A stretch of 64,000 bases of DNA from Trichomonas vaginalis G3 (GCF_026262505.1 NC_067207.1:9454082-9518081), one strand, 5' to 3'. Counted from the first letter of the stretch, positions 22,139 to 31,612 are shown. The notes: generated by a model from the sequence alone, not told the origin. Made by a program: numbers and translations.

Positions 22139-22795
22139 TCATAACCATTCCAAATGGTATTTTCCCTTTATTTCAAGCATAAAGTTTTTGTATCCCTTAA
22201 ATATGGTATGCGGATCGTTCTGATTAATGAAATCAGAGATTTGTCTGTAAATATCAATTTTGGTTTCATCGGTAGCATTGCTTCTTCTTACAACATTGAA
22301 CATCTCCTGTTCAACTCTGTCTATCTGCATGAGTTTTTCGGGTATTTTCTCAACAAAAGTGATAAAATGTTTTACATTAACTTTACCACTCATGAGTAGC
22401 TTACTAAGAGATTTGAGTTTTTGTTTTGCTTCATAAATCACCTCCAGTTCTGGTGTTATTTTTGGAACTGGGGTATTATTTATGACAATTGGTAATTTAA
22501 CTTCTGATTTTAAGGTAATATCGTTATTTAATGTGACGAGGTAAGTTGGACTTATTTTTGTAATGAGTAAAAAGACGAAATAATCAAATTTCATGTGGAG
22601 ATGACCACCAAAGTCATAATATTTGACTTTACGAAATAAACTCTCAGAAATATTATTTGTAAGCGGAACATCCTTTGGTTTGTATGATACAACCCATTGT
22701 TGCTCATGATTGAACCATTGCTTTTCAAAATATTCTGATAATTCTTTATTATCAGAAATTAATTCTTTTGTAATGCATGAAAATTCGGTTCAATT
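22139..22795 (-). pseudogene. decayed Mutator-like (MULE) transposase, C-terminal part
   Basis: One minus-strand frame is open from about 22795 down to the stop at 22139. Only the last 151 codons start with an ATG, but the upstream part is equally coding-like. It contains an aromatic region (EYFEKQWFNHEQQWVVSYKP) and then PLTNNISESLF, the W...SY...TNN..E signature of MULE/hAT-type transposases C-terminal to the DDE core. The frame ends upstream at a stop and the catalytic N-terminal two thirds are absent, so this is a 5'-truncated relic. No terminal repeats could be paired with it. The alternative is a domesticated fragment; no evidence favours that. Confidence 0.5.
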
Positions 22796-22888
22796 CATTT
22801 TTGACACTTTACATATCGGATGTATTATCTAAGAATTATATTATAAAATAATAATTTTGTGTTTTATAAGTTTATTTGTATTGTTGTA

Positions 22889-23528
22889 AACAGAAATTCA
22901 TCAAAAGTGACACCTCAGAAAAGCTAAAATATTGAATTTTTGGAACTTTTGATAGAGCACGTTTTTAAATATTAATTAAAGTAAATGTATATTTTGTAAA
23001 GATTCTTTTTAATAAAAAAATAAAATTTTGAAGAAGAACACAAAATCTTCTGAAAAATAATATCACATAAACTCATATTATTTTCTAATATATAACTATT
23101 TTATATAAAAATCAAATTCAATGATCTTAAAAGCGAAGGATAAACCTCAAAATTTACGAATATAATGAGTGGGAATATAATGCTTATCTATCATAAAACC
23201 ATATGAAATATCAATTTTTGCTTTACGCCTATTCCCACTCATTATATTCGTAAATTTTGAGGTTTATCCTTCGCTTTTAAGATCATTGAATTTGATTTTT
23301 ATATAAAATAGTTATATATTAGAAAATAATATGAGTTTATGTGATATTATTTTTCAGAAGATTTCATTCTATATGCCTATGAAAAGTACTCTCAAAACTA
23401 ACTTTTTCCTAATTATAATTAAATCTAGAATATTGTATTATGCTTAGTATTATTTCATTTTTCTCATTCAATTTAGAATTTACAAATGTCAAAAAATTGA
23501 GAGCTGTCACTTTTGATGAATTTCTGTT
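22889..23528. mobile_element. MITE with 24-26-bp TIRs, TA flanks and a large internal palindrome
   Basis: AACAGAAATTCATCAAAAGTGACA (22889-22912) is exactly complementary to TGTCACTTTTGATGAATTTCTGTT (23505-23528), and TA flanks both ends, fitting a Tc1/mariner-type TA duplication. No coding sequence lies inside. The interior is dominated by the perfect palindrome at 23043-23364. The right end stops only 10 bases before the target duplication of Polinton element 1. Confidence 0.65.
23043..23364. repeat. near-perfect palindrome, 135-bp arms, 52-bp spacer
   Basis: The arms 23043-23177 and 23230-23364 are reverse complements over about 135 bases with no mismatch I can find. The left arm starts AAATCTTCTGAAAAATAA and ends GAGTGGGAATA. 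Such long fresh palindromes are normally unstable, so it is likely recent or recently homogenised. Confidence 0.85.
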
Positions 23529-23538
23529 TATTACAGTA

Positions 23539-23544
23539 TAAATT
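23539..23544. repeat. left target-site duplication of Polinton element 1
   Basis: TAAATT here is repeated exactly at 49347-49352 outside the opposite terminus. Six bases is the usual Polinton/Maverick duplication length. Confidence 0.8.
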
Positions 23545-23691
23545 AAAAAAAAAAGGTAGTGGGGCCTCCAGGCACTTCGTGCCCTCTAGCCCCGAAGATG
23601 TTTAGTATAACTTTGTCCGGACAAGTAAGGGTCTATCGTCGCTACAGGAAAAGTTACAGGCGTTCCAAGGAAGTATACTTTGAGAAGCCTT
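23545..23691 (+). repeat. left terminal inverted repeat of element 1
   Basis: It begins with a run of ten A then GGTAGTGGGGCC and ends GAGAAGCCTT. It matches the inverted copy at 49197-49346 with one substitution that I noticed plus a longer A/T run there. Confidence 0.85.
23561..23593 (+). other. terminal hairpin of element 1 (conserved apex GGCACTTCGTGCC)
   Basis: GGGGC (23561-23565) pairs with GCCCC (23589-23593) and GGCAC (23571-23575) with GTGCC (23579-23583), separated by a symmetric internal loop. The apex matches those of the terminal hairpins of elements 2 and 3 (GGCACTGCG), whose stems are otherwise unrelated. Confidence 0.7.
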
Positions 23692-23807
23692 CTTCTGGGT
23701 CGAAAACATTATATAATGTGTCGCTTTTCACAAATTATATATGTTTTTCATGCTTTGTCACTTTTCTGTCACTTTTCAGGAAAAAACATTTTTATTATTA
23801 TATATAA

Positions 23808-24626
23808 ATGAATTTTACAAAACCACCGTTACCCTTCTTTGGAAATAAGAGTAGATGTAAAGATATTCTATTGAGAGAACTTAAGAAACTACCGAATGGT
23901 CTAACATTTGTAGATTTGTTCGGTGGAAGTTTCTATATATCCCATTTGTGCCATACAATATTCCCAGACTCAAAGATTATATGCAATGACTTCGACAACT
24001 ATATGGACCGTCTCAAACATATACCAGACACAAACAATATATTGAAAGCGTTAAAAGAAAAGATACCTATAGGTAAGATGGAACGTATACCATTAGATAA
24101 GAAAAATATTGTGAGAGAGGTTTTGAAAAAAGCAGAATATATAGACTGGGATAGTATATCTGCTAGACTATTATATAGTGGTTCTATAAGAGTTCATGAC
24201 ATTGAAACACTTATGTCAAACGTTTTATATCTTAACTATACAAATGTTTTCAAAGAGGACATAGAAAAATATATTGAGGGTATAGAGTTTGTGAGATGTC
24301 GTTGGACAGAGTTGTATGAAAAATATAAAGACAAGGAAAATGTTTTCTTTATAGTGGACCCGCCGTTCTATAACACATGCGATTTTCAATACCAAGTAGA
24401 CTGGACTTTGAGAGACTCTTTAGAAACTTTAGACGTTTTACATAACCATCCATGCTTTTACTTTACATCCGATAAAAGTGGTTTGGAAACCGTTATGAGA
24501 TGGTTAGAGGACATACATGACTATGAGTTTAGATATGACAAGATAGAATATGAGAGAGGTCCTATAAACCGGAGAAAGTGTCATAACAAAGAAATTTTAC
24601 TAGTAAGTAAATGTGGTTTGAAATAG
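23808..24626 (+). CDS. DNA N6-adenine methyltransferase (D12/Dam class), 272 aa
   Basis: D12-class enzymes methylate the N6 of adenine in DNA using S-adenosylmethionine. Residues ~8-15 (LPFFGNKSR) replace the family's PF.KWAGGK; VDLFGGSF (35-42) is the SAM-binding FxGxG-like motif; VDPPFYNT (183-190) is the catalytic DPPY-type motif with Phe in the last place. Length is normal for Dam-like proteins and the frame is open throughout. The ATG at 23808 follows a T/A-rich leader directly inside the left terminal repeat. In the element it could mark element DNA or counter a host defence; that role is inference. It is the first gene from the left end and is overlapped by a small downstream ORF. Confidence 0.85.
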   Translation: MNFTKPPLPFFGNKSRCKDILLRELKKLPNGLTFVDLFGGSFYISHLCHTIFPDSKIICNDFDNYMDRLKHIPDTNNILKALKEKIPIGKMERIPLDKKNIVREVLKKAEYIDWDSISARLLYSGSIRVHDIETLMSNVLYLNYTNVFKEDIEKYIEGIEFVRCRWTELYEKYKDKENVFFIVDPPFYNTCDFQYQVDWTLRDSLETLDVLHNHPCFYFTSDKSGLETVMRWLEDIHDYEFRYDKIEYERGPINRRKCHNKEILLVSKCGLK

Positions 24627-24742
24627 GACTACTTGTTTTAGGTTTTTTCCATTGTGTCATTTATTTATTTGACGTGGCAGAAAGATATAGAGAATATGAA
24701 GATGAACCAATGCCTGCAAATGTTCAGCATATGTACTCGTAA
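24611..24742 (+). CDS. small membrane protein, 43 aa
   Basis: An ATG frame that overlaps the methylase end by 16 bases. It encodes one hydrophobic helix (GLLVLGFFHCVIYLF, residues 6-20) and a short charged tail (AERYREYEDEP). The overlap and the next gene 23 bases downstream suggest tight packing. The function is unknown. Confidence 0.5.
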   Translation: MWFEIGLLVLGFFHCVIYLFDVAERYREYEDEPMPANVQHMYS

Positions 24743-24765
24743 GAGATATTTTTATCTAATATTAA

Positions 24766-25116
24766 ATGGACGCACAGAACTTAGCGAATGCACAGCAACC
24801 TGGACAACCAAACCCAGAGAATATTCCAAATGAAGTTAGAATACAAACTGCAATGGCAAACTATGGTCAAGTGCCAACAGATGTACAAATGCAAACTGCC
24901 ATGTCAAATGACGCTGCGTTAGGTTTGCCACCATGGTATGCAAATATGAGATGGAAAGAGTTTTATACAAACCCTGAAGTGGGATATAAACAACTTTATG
25001 CAGATGACGCGAACACAGGAGTTGACCCAGAATATGTTTTCTACCAGAGGAGAAACAGAATGTATGAGCTCCAGTTAAAGAATGCTATGGAACTCTGTTA
25101 TATACGAAAACGATAA
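24766..25116 (+). CDS. hypothetical protein of element 1, 116 aa
   Basis: ATG frame with an Asn/Gln/Pro-rich N-terminal half. It contains two similar segments, EVRIQTAMANYGQVPTD and DVQMQTAMSNDAALG (residues ~23-55), and a C-terminal half rich in Trp/Tyr/Arg (PPWYANMRWKEFY, YQRRNRMYELQLKNAMELCYIRKR). I recognise no family. It ends about 120 bases before the hairpin satellite. Confidence 0.6.
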   Translation: MDAQNLANAQQPGQPNPENIPNEVRIQTAMANYGQVPTDVQMQTAMSNDAALGLPPWYANMRWKEFYTNPEVGYKQLYADDANTGVDPEYVFYQRRNRMYELQLKNAMELCYIRKR

Positions 25117-25240
25117 AAACAGTTTGACAGAAAAGTGACAACTTTACGTGTCAAAAATATAAAAAGTGATATTTTATTCATCATTATCTTCTTCATAATT
25201 TATTTCATATTCTTCGTCTTACCAACAAAAGATGGGAATG

Positions 25241-26957
25241 TGAACAATTGCGGGCAATTTTTAGCCATTTTGGCTTGGAACTAGAGCCTGCGAGGTACAT
25301 GGATAGTATCAGTACCTCACAGGCTCTAGTTCTCTATATGGCGCCGAGAAATTTTGGTGAAATGTGGTCGCATTTCACCAAATTTTTCGGCGCCATAGGA
25401 TGAATTGGAGGGTGAGAGATATTATTTCATACAATACTACTCTCACCCTCCAATTCCCAGCCAAAATGGCTAAAAAATTGCCCGCAATTGTTCACATTGC
25501 GGGCAATTTTTAGCCATTTTGGCTTGGAACTAGAGCCTGCGAGGTACATGGATAGTATCAGTACCTCACAGGCTCTAGTTCTCTATATGGCGCCGAGAAA
25601 TTTTGGTGAAATGTGGTCGCATTTCACCAAAATTTTTTCGGCGCCATAGGATGAATTGGAGGGTGAGAGATATTATTTCATACAATACTACTCTCACCCT
25701 CCAATTCCCAGCCAAAATGGCTAAAAAATTGCCCGCAATTGTTCACATTGCGGGCAATTTTTAGCCATTTTGGCTTGGAACTAGAGCCTGCGAGGTACAT
25801 GGATAGTATCAGTACCTCACAGGCTCTAGTTCTCTATATGGCCCGAGAAATTTTGGTGAAATGTGGTCGCATTTCACCAAAATTTTTTCGGCAGCCATAG
25901 GATGAATTGGAGGGTGAGAGATATTATTTCATACAATACTACTCTCACCCTCCAATTCCCAGCCAAAATGGCTAAAAATTGCCCGCAATTGTTCACATTG
26001 CGGGCAATTTTTAGCCATTTTGGCTTGGAACTAGAGCCTGCGAGGTACATGGATAGTATCAGTACCTCACAGACTCTAGTTCTCTATATGGCGCCGAGAA
26101 ATTTTGGTGAAATGTGGTCGCATTTCACCAAAATTTTTTCGGCGCCATAGGATGAATTGGAGGGTGAGAGATATTATTTCATACAATACTACTCTCACCC
26201 TCCAATTCCCAGCCAAAATGGCTAAAAATTGCCCGCAATTGTTCACATTGCGGGCAATTTTTAGCCATTTTGGCTTGGAACTAGAGCCTGCGAGGTACAT
26301 GGATAGTATCAGTACCTCACAGGCTCTAGTTCTCTATATGGCGCCGAGAAATTTTGGTGAAATGTGGTCGCATTTCACCAAAATTTTTTCGGCGCCATAG
26401 GATGAATTGGAGGGTGAGAGATATTATTTCATACAATACTACTCTCACCCTCCAATTCCCAGCCAAAATGGCTAAAAATTGCCCGCAATTGTTTCACATT
26501 GCGGGCAATTTTTAGCCATTTTTGGCTTGGAACTAGAGCCTGCGAGGTACATGGATAGTATCAGTACTCACAGGCTCTAGTTCTCTATATGGCGCCGAGA
26601 AATTTTGGTGAAATGTGGTCGCATTCACCAAATTTTTTTCGGCGCCATAGGATGAATTGGAGGGTGAGAGATATTATTTCATACAATACTACTCTCACCC
26701 TCCAATTCCCAGCCAAAATGGCTAAAAATTGCCCGCAAATTGTTCACATTGCGGGCAATTTTTAGCCATCTTGGCTTGGAACTAGAGCCTGCGAGGTACA
26801 TGGATAGTATCAGTACCTCACAGGCTCTAGTTCTCTATATGGCGCCGAGAAATTTTGGTGAAATGTGGTCGCATTTCACCAAAATTTTTTCGGCGCCATA
26901 GGATGAATTGGAGGGTGAGAGATATTATTTCATACAATACTACTCTCACCCTCAATT
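25241..26957. repeat. 250-bp satellite array inside element 1, four hairpins per unit, ~7 copies
   Basis: Units repeat every 250-252 bases (CAGCCAAAATGG at 25457, 25709, 25960, 26210, 26460, 26710). Each contains four adjacent hairpins: GCCAAAATGGCTAAAAATTG and on to CCCGCAAT with its complement; ACTAGAGCCTGCGAGGTAC with GTACCTCACAGGCTCTAGT; TATGGCGCCGA...TTTTGGTGAAATG with CATTTCACCAAAA...TCGGCGCCATA; GAATTGGAGGGTGAGAG with CTCTCACCCTCCAATTC. Copies differ by a few single bases. Frames of 74-98 codons inside it are repeat by-products. The stretch between 25117 and the array, and from its end to 27107, holds no gene I can support. Confidence 0.92.
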
Positions 26958-27107
26958 TTAATTACTTAAACTCATTCTATTTTTTTGACATGTAAATGTC
27001 ACTTTTACTGAGATCTGACACAATGTCAGATCTCTTTTTTTCGTATATAAGAACTCAACAGGAAACGTAAGAGACTAGGTGGACATTAGATTTTTACATA
27101 TAGTAAA

Positions 27108-27350
27108 ATGGGTTTCTTCAGTAGTATTGGAAACTTCTTTCGAAATGTTGGAAGAGGTATATGGAATGGAATAAAAACCGTAGGAAGAGGAATTTGGAAC
27201 GGAGTCAAAAATATTGGTAAAAGAGTAGGTCAGTTCGTTGGTATTATACCTAAAGACCCTGAACCAGAAGAACAAGCTCCTGTTATACAACAGCCTGAAC
27301 CTGCACCACAGTCTAGTTGGCAACCAAATCCAACACCTCAACCGTATTAA
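27108..27350 (+). CDS. small amphipathic virion-type protein, 80 aa
   Basis: The N-terminus MGFFSSIGNFFRNVGRGIW is followed by two near repeats (GRGIWNGIKTV, GRGIWNGVKNI), giving a glycine-rich amphipathic helix, then a Pro/Gln tail. Small capsid-interior membrane-active proteins of adenovirus (pVI) have the same style, so a minor virion role is a guess. A similar design is seen in the genes at 30436 and 50265. Confidence 0.45.
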   Translation: MGFFSSIGNFFRNVGRGIWNGIKTVGRGIWNGVKNIGKRVGQFVGIIPKDPEPEEQAPVIQQPEPAPQSSWQPNPTPQPY

Positions 27351-27362
27351 AAAATTATATTT

Positions 27363-28203
27363 TTACCGTTCGATAGTAGTTGTATATGAAACTAGTTCTA
27401 AGTAAAACGCATGGTATAATGGAATAATTATTCTCTTTCTTCCATCTGTTGTAAACCATACTTGAAAGTCTGCAATACTTCCACTTGGTGGTTCATATAG
27501 CTTTGTAGGTTTTTCGTAAAAGTCATTTGCCAAGCATAAAAAAGAGTTTTGTGCACCAGAAAATGAAGCATGAACTATAATAGCATCTGAGTCGAAAACA
27601 TTTTCATATGTTCCATTAGGGTTTTCGACTTCATAAAAGTCCGGGTGTACTGGATATTCTGCAGGCTGATTTAACATCCTCATAAATCTATACCATGCCA
27701 AGTTGTTATATTTTGTAGAAATATAAACGTTTTCTCCAAGGTCTTCTATTCTATTGATTTTAACAGTTGCATTTTTCCTGTCATATATAATATCGAGATG
27801 GTACTCTCCCTCGTCAATGTTATACTGGTTGCATATTCGATATAGATGTCGTTTATTTTTTCTTGAAAAAGCTTGAAGAGTTGTTTCTAAGTTTACAAGC
27901 AAACTAACTTGTAAAAGTTTTCCCTGTTCAAATTTCTCATACATACGTTTTTCTTTGTTATAGTATCGAACTTCAAAACCGACTGTAAATGGGAAACCAT
28001 GTATGGCTTCTGAAATGAACTTCATTCTACGAAAGCCAATAGCTTTTGTGACAGATGGGTCTCTTACCATCTTAACGGTAGTCAAAAACGATAGCCTTCA
28101 TGCTTTACGTCTCTGTCTCAAACTTTTGACCGACATTCGTAAAAAGTTCATCTAATGGTTTAGTTGTAGCAACTCTTGAATTTTCTTTTTCTATTGAAAG
28201 CAT
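27363..28203 (-). CDS. minor capsid (penton-like) protein of element 1
   Basis: The part at 27363-28070 is open and matches the element 2 gene at 51017 along its length, notably IIVHASFSGAQNSFLCL and the ending with KRIIIPLYHAFYLELVSY. This is the pattern of the Polinton single-jelly-roll minor capsid (penton) protein. Coding-like sequence continues up to an ATG at 28203; the gene appears broken near its start. It diverges from the fibre gene at 28222 with an 18-base gap between start codons. Confidence 0.55.
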
Positions 28204-28221
28204 ATTTTATCTAGAATAAAA
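28204..28221. promoter_or_regulatory. 18-bp bidirectional start region
   Basis: The sequence ATTTTATCTAGAATAAAA is all that separates a minus-strand ATG (28203) from a plus-strand ATG (28222). It shares CTTAGAATAAAA/CTAGAATAAAA with the spacer at 43805-43822 and resembles other 16-18-bp divergent spacers in these elements. Confidence 0.5.
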
Positions 28222-29463
28222 ATGTCAAATGAAACAGCGTCTATGAGAGAAATACAACACAACCGACAACTCATTATACAAGCTCTAAATAAGAACACAA
28301 CAAACTTTTCAAACTATTCTAAGATATCTGAGTCATTGAAAGAAGGAAATTTAAAACTGACATTAAACCCAATGACAGATGAGTTTCTATTTCAAGACAA
28401 TAAGAACCATACTGTCTGTATAAATCCAACAAAAGGAACTTTAAACGAGAAACCTATAAATGAACTTCTTTTGAAAGCAGATGTTGACAACAAAGCTGAC
28501 AAAGAATATGTAGACGATGCAATAGCAAAAGAAGAAGAAAGAGCTAACAAAGCTTATGCAACAAAAGAACATACTCATCCTGAACTAGCAGACAAAACAT
28601 ATGTTGACAATAAAATGTCAAGTGAAGTGACAAGAGCTGAAAACGAATATTCTAAAAAGACTCATATACATTCTATATCTGATATTACAAACTTACAAGA
28701 AACCTTAAACAGTAAAAGTGCCGTTGGACATACACATACCATTGCAAATATTACAAACTTACAAGAAACCTTAAACAGGAAAAGTGCCGTTGGACATACA
28801 CATACAAGTTTTACAACTTTTACAGCAGATGATATAATATTGAACTTTGACCTTGGTTCAAGTGCACCTTTAGAGAATCCAAGCACTAGTGTAAAAGATA
28901 CTCTTAACAATTTAGATAACAGTTGCAGGAATATCGAAGATCATGCCAGAAACTTTGAAGCATATGAACTACCAACAATGTTAGATAAGAAAGCAGGCAA
29001 AACAGAGCTTCAAACATTAAAGACAGAAATACTTCAAACATTATATCCTATAGGCTCTATTTATACGTCAATGAACTCTACCAGACCAGAAGTAGTACTT
29101 GGTTTTGGAACTTGGACTCAAATAGTCGACAGGTTTTTGTATTGTGCAAACTCTTCAAAGGAAACAGGTGGAAGTAAAACGATTTCAGGTGAAAATTTAC
29201 CTGCACACAGTCACTACATAGATTTAAGTACATCTCAAGCAGGTTGGCATAAGCATAGATATTGGGATTGGTCAGCAATGACAAAAGGTAAAGGATATGA
29301 TGTTAAAGACAACGTTAAGTTTGCTATAAATTGTTTCTGGAGTAACACTGAGGGAGGAGGAAACCATACACATCGCGTTTCAGGATATACGCAAACAACG
29401 GGACAAAGTAAAGACTACATGCCACCTTACATGACAGTTTACGCATGGTATAGAAATGCTTAG
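28222..29463 (+). CDS. phage tail-fibre-like protein of element 1, 413 aa
   Basis: Residues ~80-260 are a shaft of repeats of the phage-tail type (KADKEYVDD..., HIHSISDITNLQETLNS, AVGHTHTIANITNLQETLN). The tip from ~283 reads YPIGSIYTSMNSTRPEVVLG and FGTW, followed by GGxK, LPAHSH, GGNHTH and PPYMTVYAWYR. These are hallmarks of bacteriophage short-tail-fibre and collar-type receptor-binding tips, where His clusters bind metal. The frame is open. A trimeric adhesion fibre on the virion is the obvious inference. The tip and the ~70 residues before it are nearly identical in DNA to the gene at 55973 in element 2. Confidence 0.8.
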   Translation: MSNETASMREIQHNRQLIIQALNKNTTNFSNYSKISESLKEGNLKLTLNPMTDEFLFQDNKNHTVCINPTKGTLNEKPINELLLKADVDNKADKEYVDDAIAKEEERANKAYATKEHTHPELADKTYVDNKMSSEVTRAENEYSKKTHIHSISDITNLQETLNSKSAVGHTHTIANITNLQETLNRKSAVGHTHTSFTTFTADDIILNFDLGSSAPLENPSTSVKDTLNNLDNSCRNIEDHARNFEAYELPTMLDKKAGKTELQTLKTEILQTLYPIGSIYTSMNSTRPEVVLGFGTWTQIVDRFLYCANSSKETGGSKTISGENLPAHSHYIDLSTSQAGWHKHRYWDWSAMTKGKGYDVKDNVKFAINCFWSNTEGGGNHTHRVSGYTQTTGQSKDYMPPYMTVYAWYRNA

Positions 29464-30418
29464 TCGTCATTTTCAACTTCTTTAGCATATTCGTCAGGAG
29501 TTGTCTTATATTTGTTAGGAACTGTCTTTGAAAGTATACCACCTTGAACTTTGACAAGTTTGAAACGAGGTCTGACAATAGTAGTTTTATCTTCTGCTTG
29601 CAGTGTGTACATTTTGCCATGTTTGCCTAAAACTTCATAATATTCTCTTGTATACTTTCTTCTATTTTTACGAACACGAATGTGAGTACCTGTCGGGTTC
29701 CCATTGTTGTCATAGTCAATAGTATTTTCATATGGGTCGCGTTTAGGTATTTCTATTTTTACTTTGTCACCTTTCTGAAGTTTGAAGCCCGGCATTCTTT
29801 CTTGTTTGTCTCTTTTGACTAAATTATTAAATATATAGTCTTTCTCTAAGTCAGGGTTGTTTTTCATTTCTTCGGGGGAGTGGTTTCCCAAACCTTTTTG
29901 TTTACGGCTATTGTAAATATTTAAAACTTGTCTCATCTTTGCCATGGAGAAGTGTCTATATTTGTCGTCATATGACATTTCATTTGCTTCACCACCTTGT
30001 GGTTGGTTTAAGTCTCTTAACATTTTTATACAACCGTCAATGACACCAAGAGCAGAATGGTTTTGGTCGACAATGAAATATTGGTTTACATTTTTTGAAC
30101 GCAGATAGTTTTTAATATCGTCTGATTTGAAAGAACTTTCACAGTCAGATGTTAGTTTTGTTGGATGGTATTTGTCAACGAATATTGTCAAAGCAGTTTT
30201 CACATCTAAAATATTTTTGGACCATAATGGTATGGCTTCACAGTATCTTGTGTTTTGACCGACAAATATTAGCCAGTATGGTGGTCCATCTTCTCTATAC
30301 TCGGAATGTTTTCCAAGATATCCATAAACCAAGCATTTGGTGTTGAACTAAAGATTTTTACCATGAGTGCTTTCTTTGTCGCTTTAGAAACATAGGGGTC
30401 CTTGTTTGGATTCGTCAT
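29460..30418 (-). CDS. Polinton integrase (rve/DDE) of element 1
   Basis: Retroviral-type integrase core with LTSDCESSF and DQNHSALG marking the second and third catalytic blocks, and a basic C-terminal domain (IRVRKNRRKYTREYY). The main open part is 29460-30332, with further coding up to an ATG at 30418; the gene looks broken once. It overlaps the end of the fibre gene by four bases and diverges from the gene at 30436. Confidence 0.75.
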
Positions 30419-30435
30419 TTTTTAACCCATAAGAA

Positions 30436-30837
30436 ATGGGTTTATTTGGCGCGTTAGCAGGAGTTGCATCCAGATTTTTGCCCGCAGTGGGAACAATAGC
30501 CAGAGGTGTATTTGGAGTTGGAAGGAAGATTTTGAGTACATTAGGTATACTGAAAGAGAAAGCACAACCTATTATACAAACTGTACAGAAAGGTTGGGAT
30601 GTAGCACGAGATGCAACAAATCTTATTCCAAATCCTGAAACAAGAGGAAAAGTTCAAGGATGGATGGACAATGTAGGAAGACAAGCAGGAAACTATTATA
30701 ACAAAGCAAATGACTACTATAACCAAGCAGGACACTATATGGACCAAGGTGAAAGATTCTTTAACAGAGGATATAACCATGCACAACAGTGGGTAAACAA
30801 TAACCAACCGCAACCACCTCAAACTTGGGGAATGTAA
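30436..30837 (+). CDS. small virion-type protein, 133 aa
   Basis: The N-terminus MGLFGALAGVASRFLPAVG is followed by GTIARGVFGVGRKIL, a hydrophobic Gly/Ala-rich amphipathic region. A later region is rich in Tyr/Asn/Gln with short repeats (YYNKANDYYNQAGHYMDQG). It resembles the 27108 gene in plan. Its start lies 17 bases from the divergent integrase start. Confidence 0.5.
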   Translation: MGLFGALAGVASRFLPAVGTIARGVFGVGRKILSTLGILKEKAQPIIQTVQKGWDVARDATNLIPNPETRGKVQGWMDNVGRQAGNYYNKANDYYNQAGHYMDQGERFFNRGYNHAQQWVNNNQPQPPQTWGM

Positions 30838-30856
30838 AGTTTTTTACTGAGATGAA

Positions 30857-31009
30857 ATGAACAATACAGCATTGAGACAAATGGGTTCAAGATGGATTTG
30901 TCGACTTCCAGCAGTTACACCACGTGTTTGTCAAGTTCTTCCTATACCTCAGGAAGTTTTAGACCGACTTAAAAAACAACAACAACCAGTTGAAAACAAA
31001 CCAAACTAA
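30857..31009 (+). CDS. small protein, 50 aa
   Basis: ATG frame encoding a basic 50-residue protein (ALRQMGSRWICRLP...PIPQEVLDRLKKQQQP). It is preceded by the leader TTTTTTACTGAGATGAA, which is repeated almost exactly before the next gene (31029), so both are probably expressed. Family unknown. Confidence 0.5.
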   Translation: MNNTALRQMGSRWICRLPAVTPRVCQVLPIPQEVLDRLKKQQQPVENKPN

Positions 31010-31028
31010 AATTTTTTACTGAGATGAA

Positions 31029-31310
31029 ATGACCGAAGAAGTTGAAACGGTAGATTTGACACCACAAACAAAAAGTTCAGAACCATTGTCAAAACCTGTC
31101 AAAGAACTTACAGATGAAGAGAAAAATTCAATAATAGAAAGTGCCAGGTCTGGAAATACAAACTCTAACTATAAAGTCACTTTTCATAAAAATGGAACGG
31201 CAAGTATCTCAAAAAAGAAACAGACTCTCACAAATAAAATATTGAAGTCTGAAGGAGCTTTCGAGACAACAATGGAAAAGTTTACTTCACTGACCAACAG
31301 TTCATTATAG
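31029..31310 (+). CDS. hypothetical acidic/basic protein, 93 aa
   Basis: Starts at an ATG behind the same TTTTTTACTGAGATGAA leader. It has an acidic N-terminus and a segment VTFHKNGTASISKKKQTLTNKIL. Coding-like sequence continues past its end towards the next small gene, so it may be one part of a longer broken gene. No family recognised. Confidence 0.45.
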   Translation: MTEEVETVDLTPQTKSSEPLSKPVKELTDEEKNSIIESARSGNTNSNYKVTFHKNGTASISKKKQTLTNKILKSEGAFETTMEKFTSLTNSSL

Positions 31311-31387
31311 AACATCTCATTGACTTAGAGTCGAAATATTCTAAACTTTACAACAAACACAAAAAGTTGAAAGGAAAACAAAAACAA

Positions 31388-31612
31388 ATGGCATATGATA
31401 TTTATGAAGATGTTGACGACACAACTGTTCCTGCAGGTGAGGTAAAGTCAGAGGAACCGAAAAGTGACGAAAAACCGATAGAAGAAGAAAAACCAAAAAC
31501 TGAAGATAAACCAAAACCAAAGTTTAGTTTCCAAACTAAACCAAGTCAACCTTCATTAGCTGGTATGGGTTGGCGTCAAAGACTTATGGCAGCAGGCGGT
31601 TATGTTAAGTAA
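31388..31612 (+). CDS. small Lys/Glu/Pro-rich protein, 74 aa
   Basis: ATG frame with an acidic start (MAYDIYEDVDDTTVP), a Pro/Glu/Lys-rich middle and a conserved-looking end (SLAGMGWRQRLMAAGGYVK). Coding-like sequence also precedes this ATG, so the boundary to the previous gene is uncertain. Confidence 0.45.
   Translation: MAYDIYEDVDDTTVPAGEVKSEEPKSDEKPIEEEKPKTEDKPKPKFSFQTKPSQPSLAGMGWRQRLMAAGGYVK

Noticed and set aside
25863-26400. Open frames of 74-98 codons in the 250-bp array
   Set aside because: Near-identical frames recur with the repeat period and on the opposite strand, so they are by-products of the satellite.
28222-29463. Bacteriophage contamination of the assembly
   Set aside because: The fibre gene lies between a Polinton minor capsid gene and integrase, and a second copy lies in another Polinton, so it is resident cargo.
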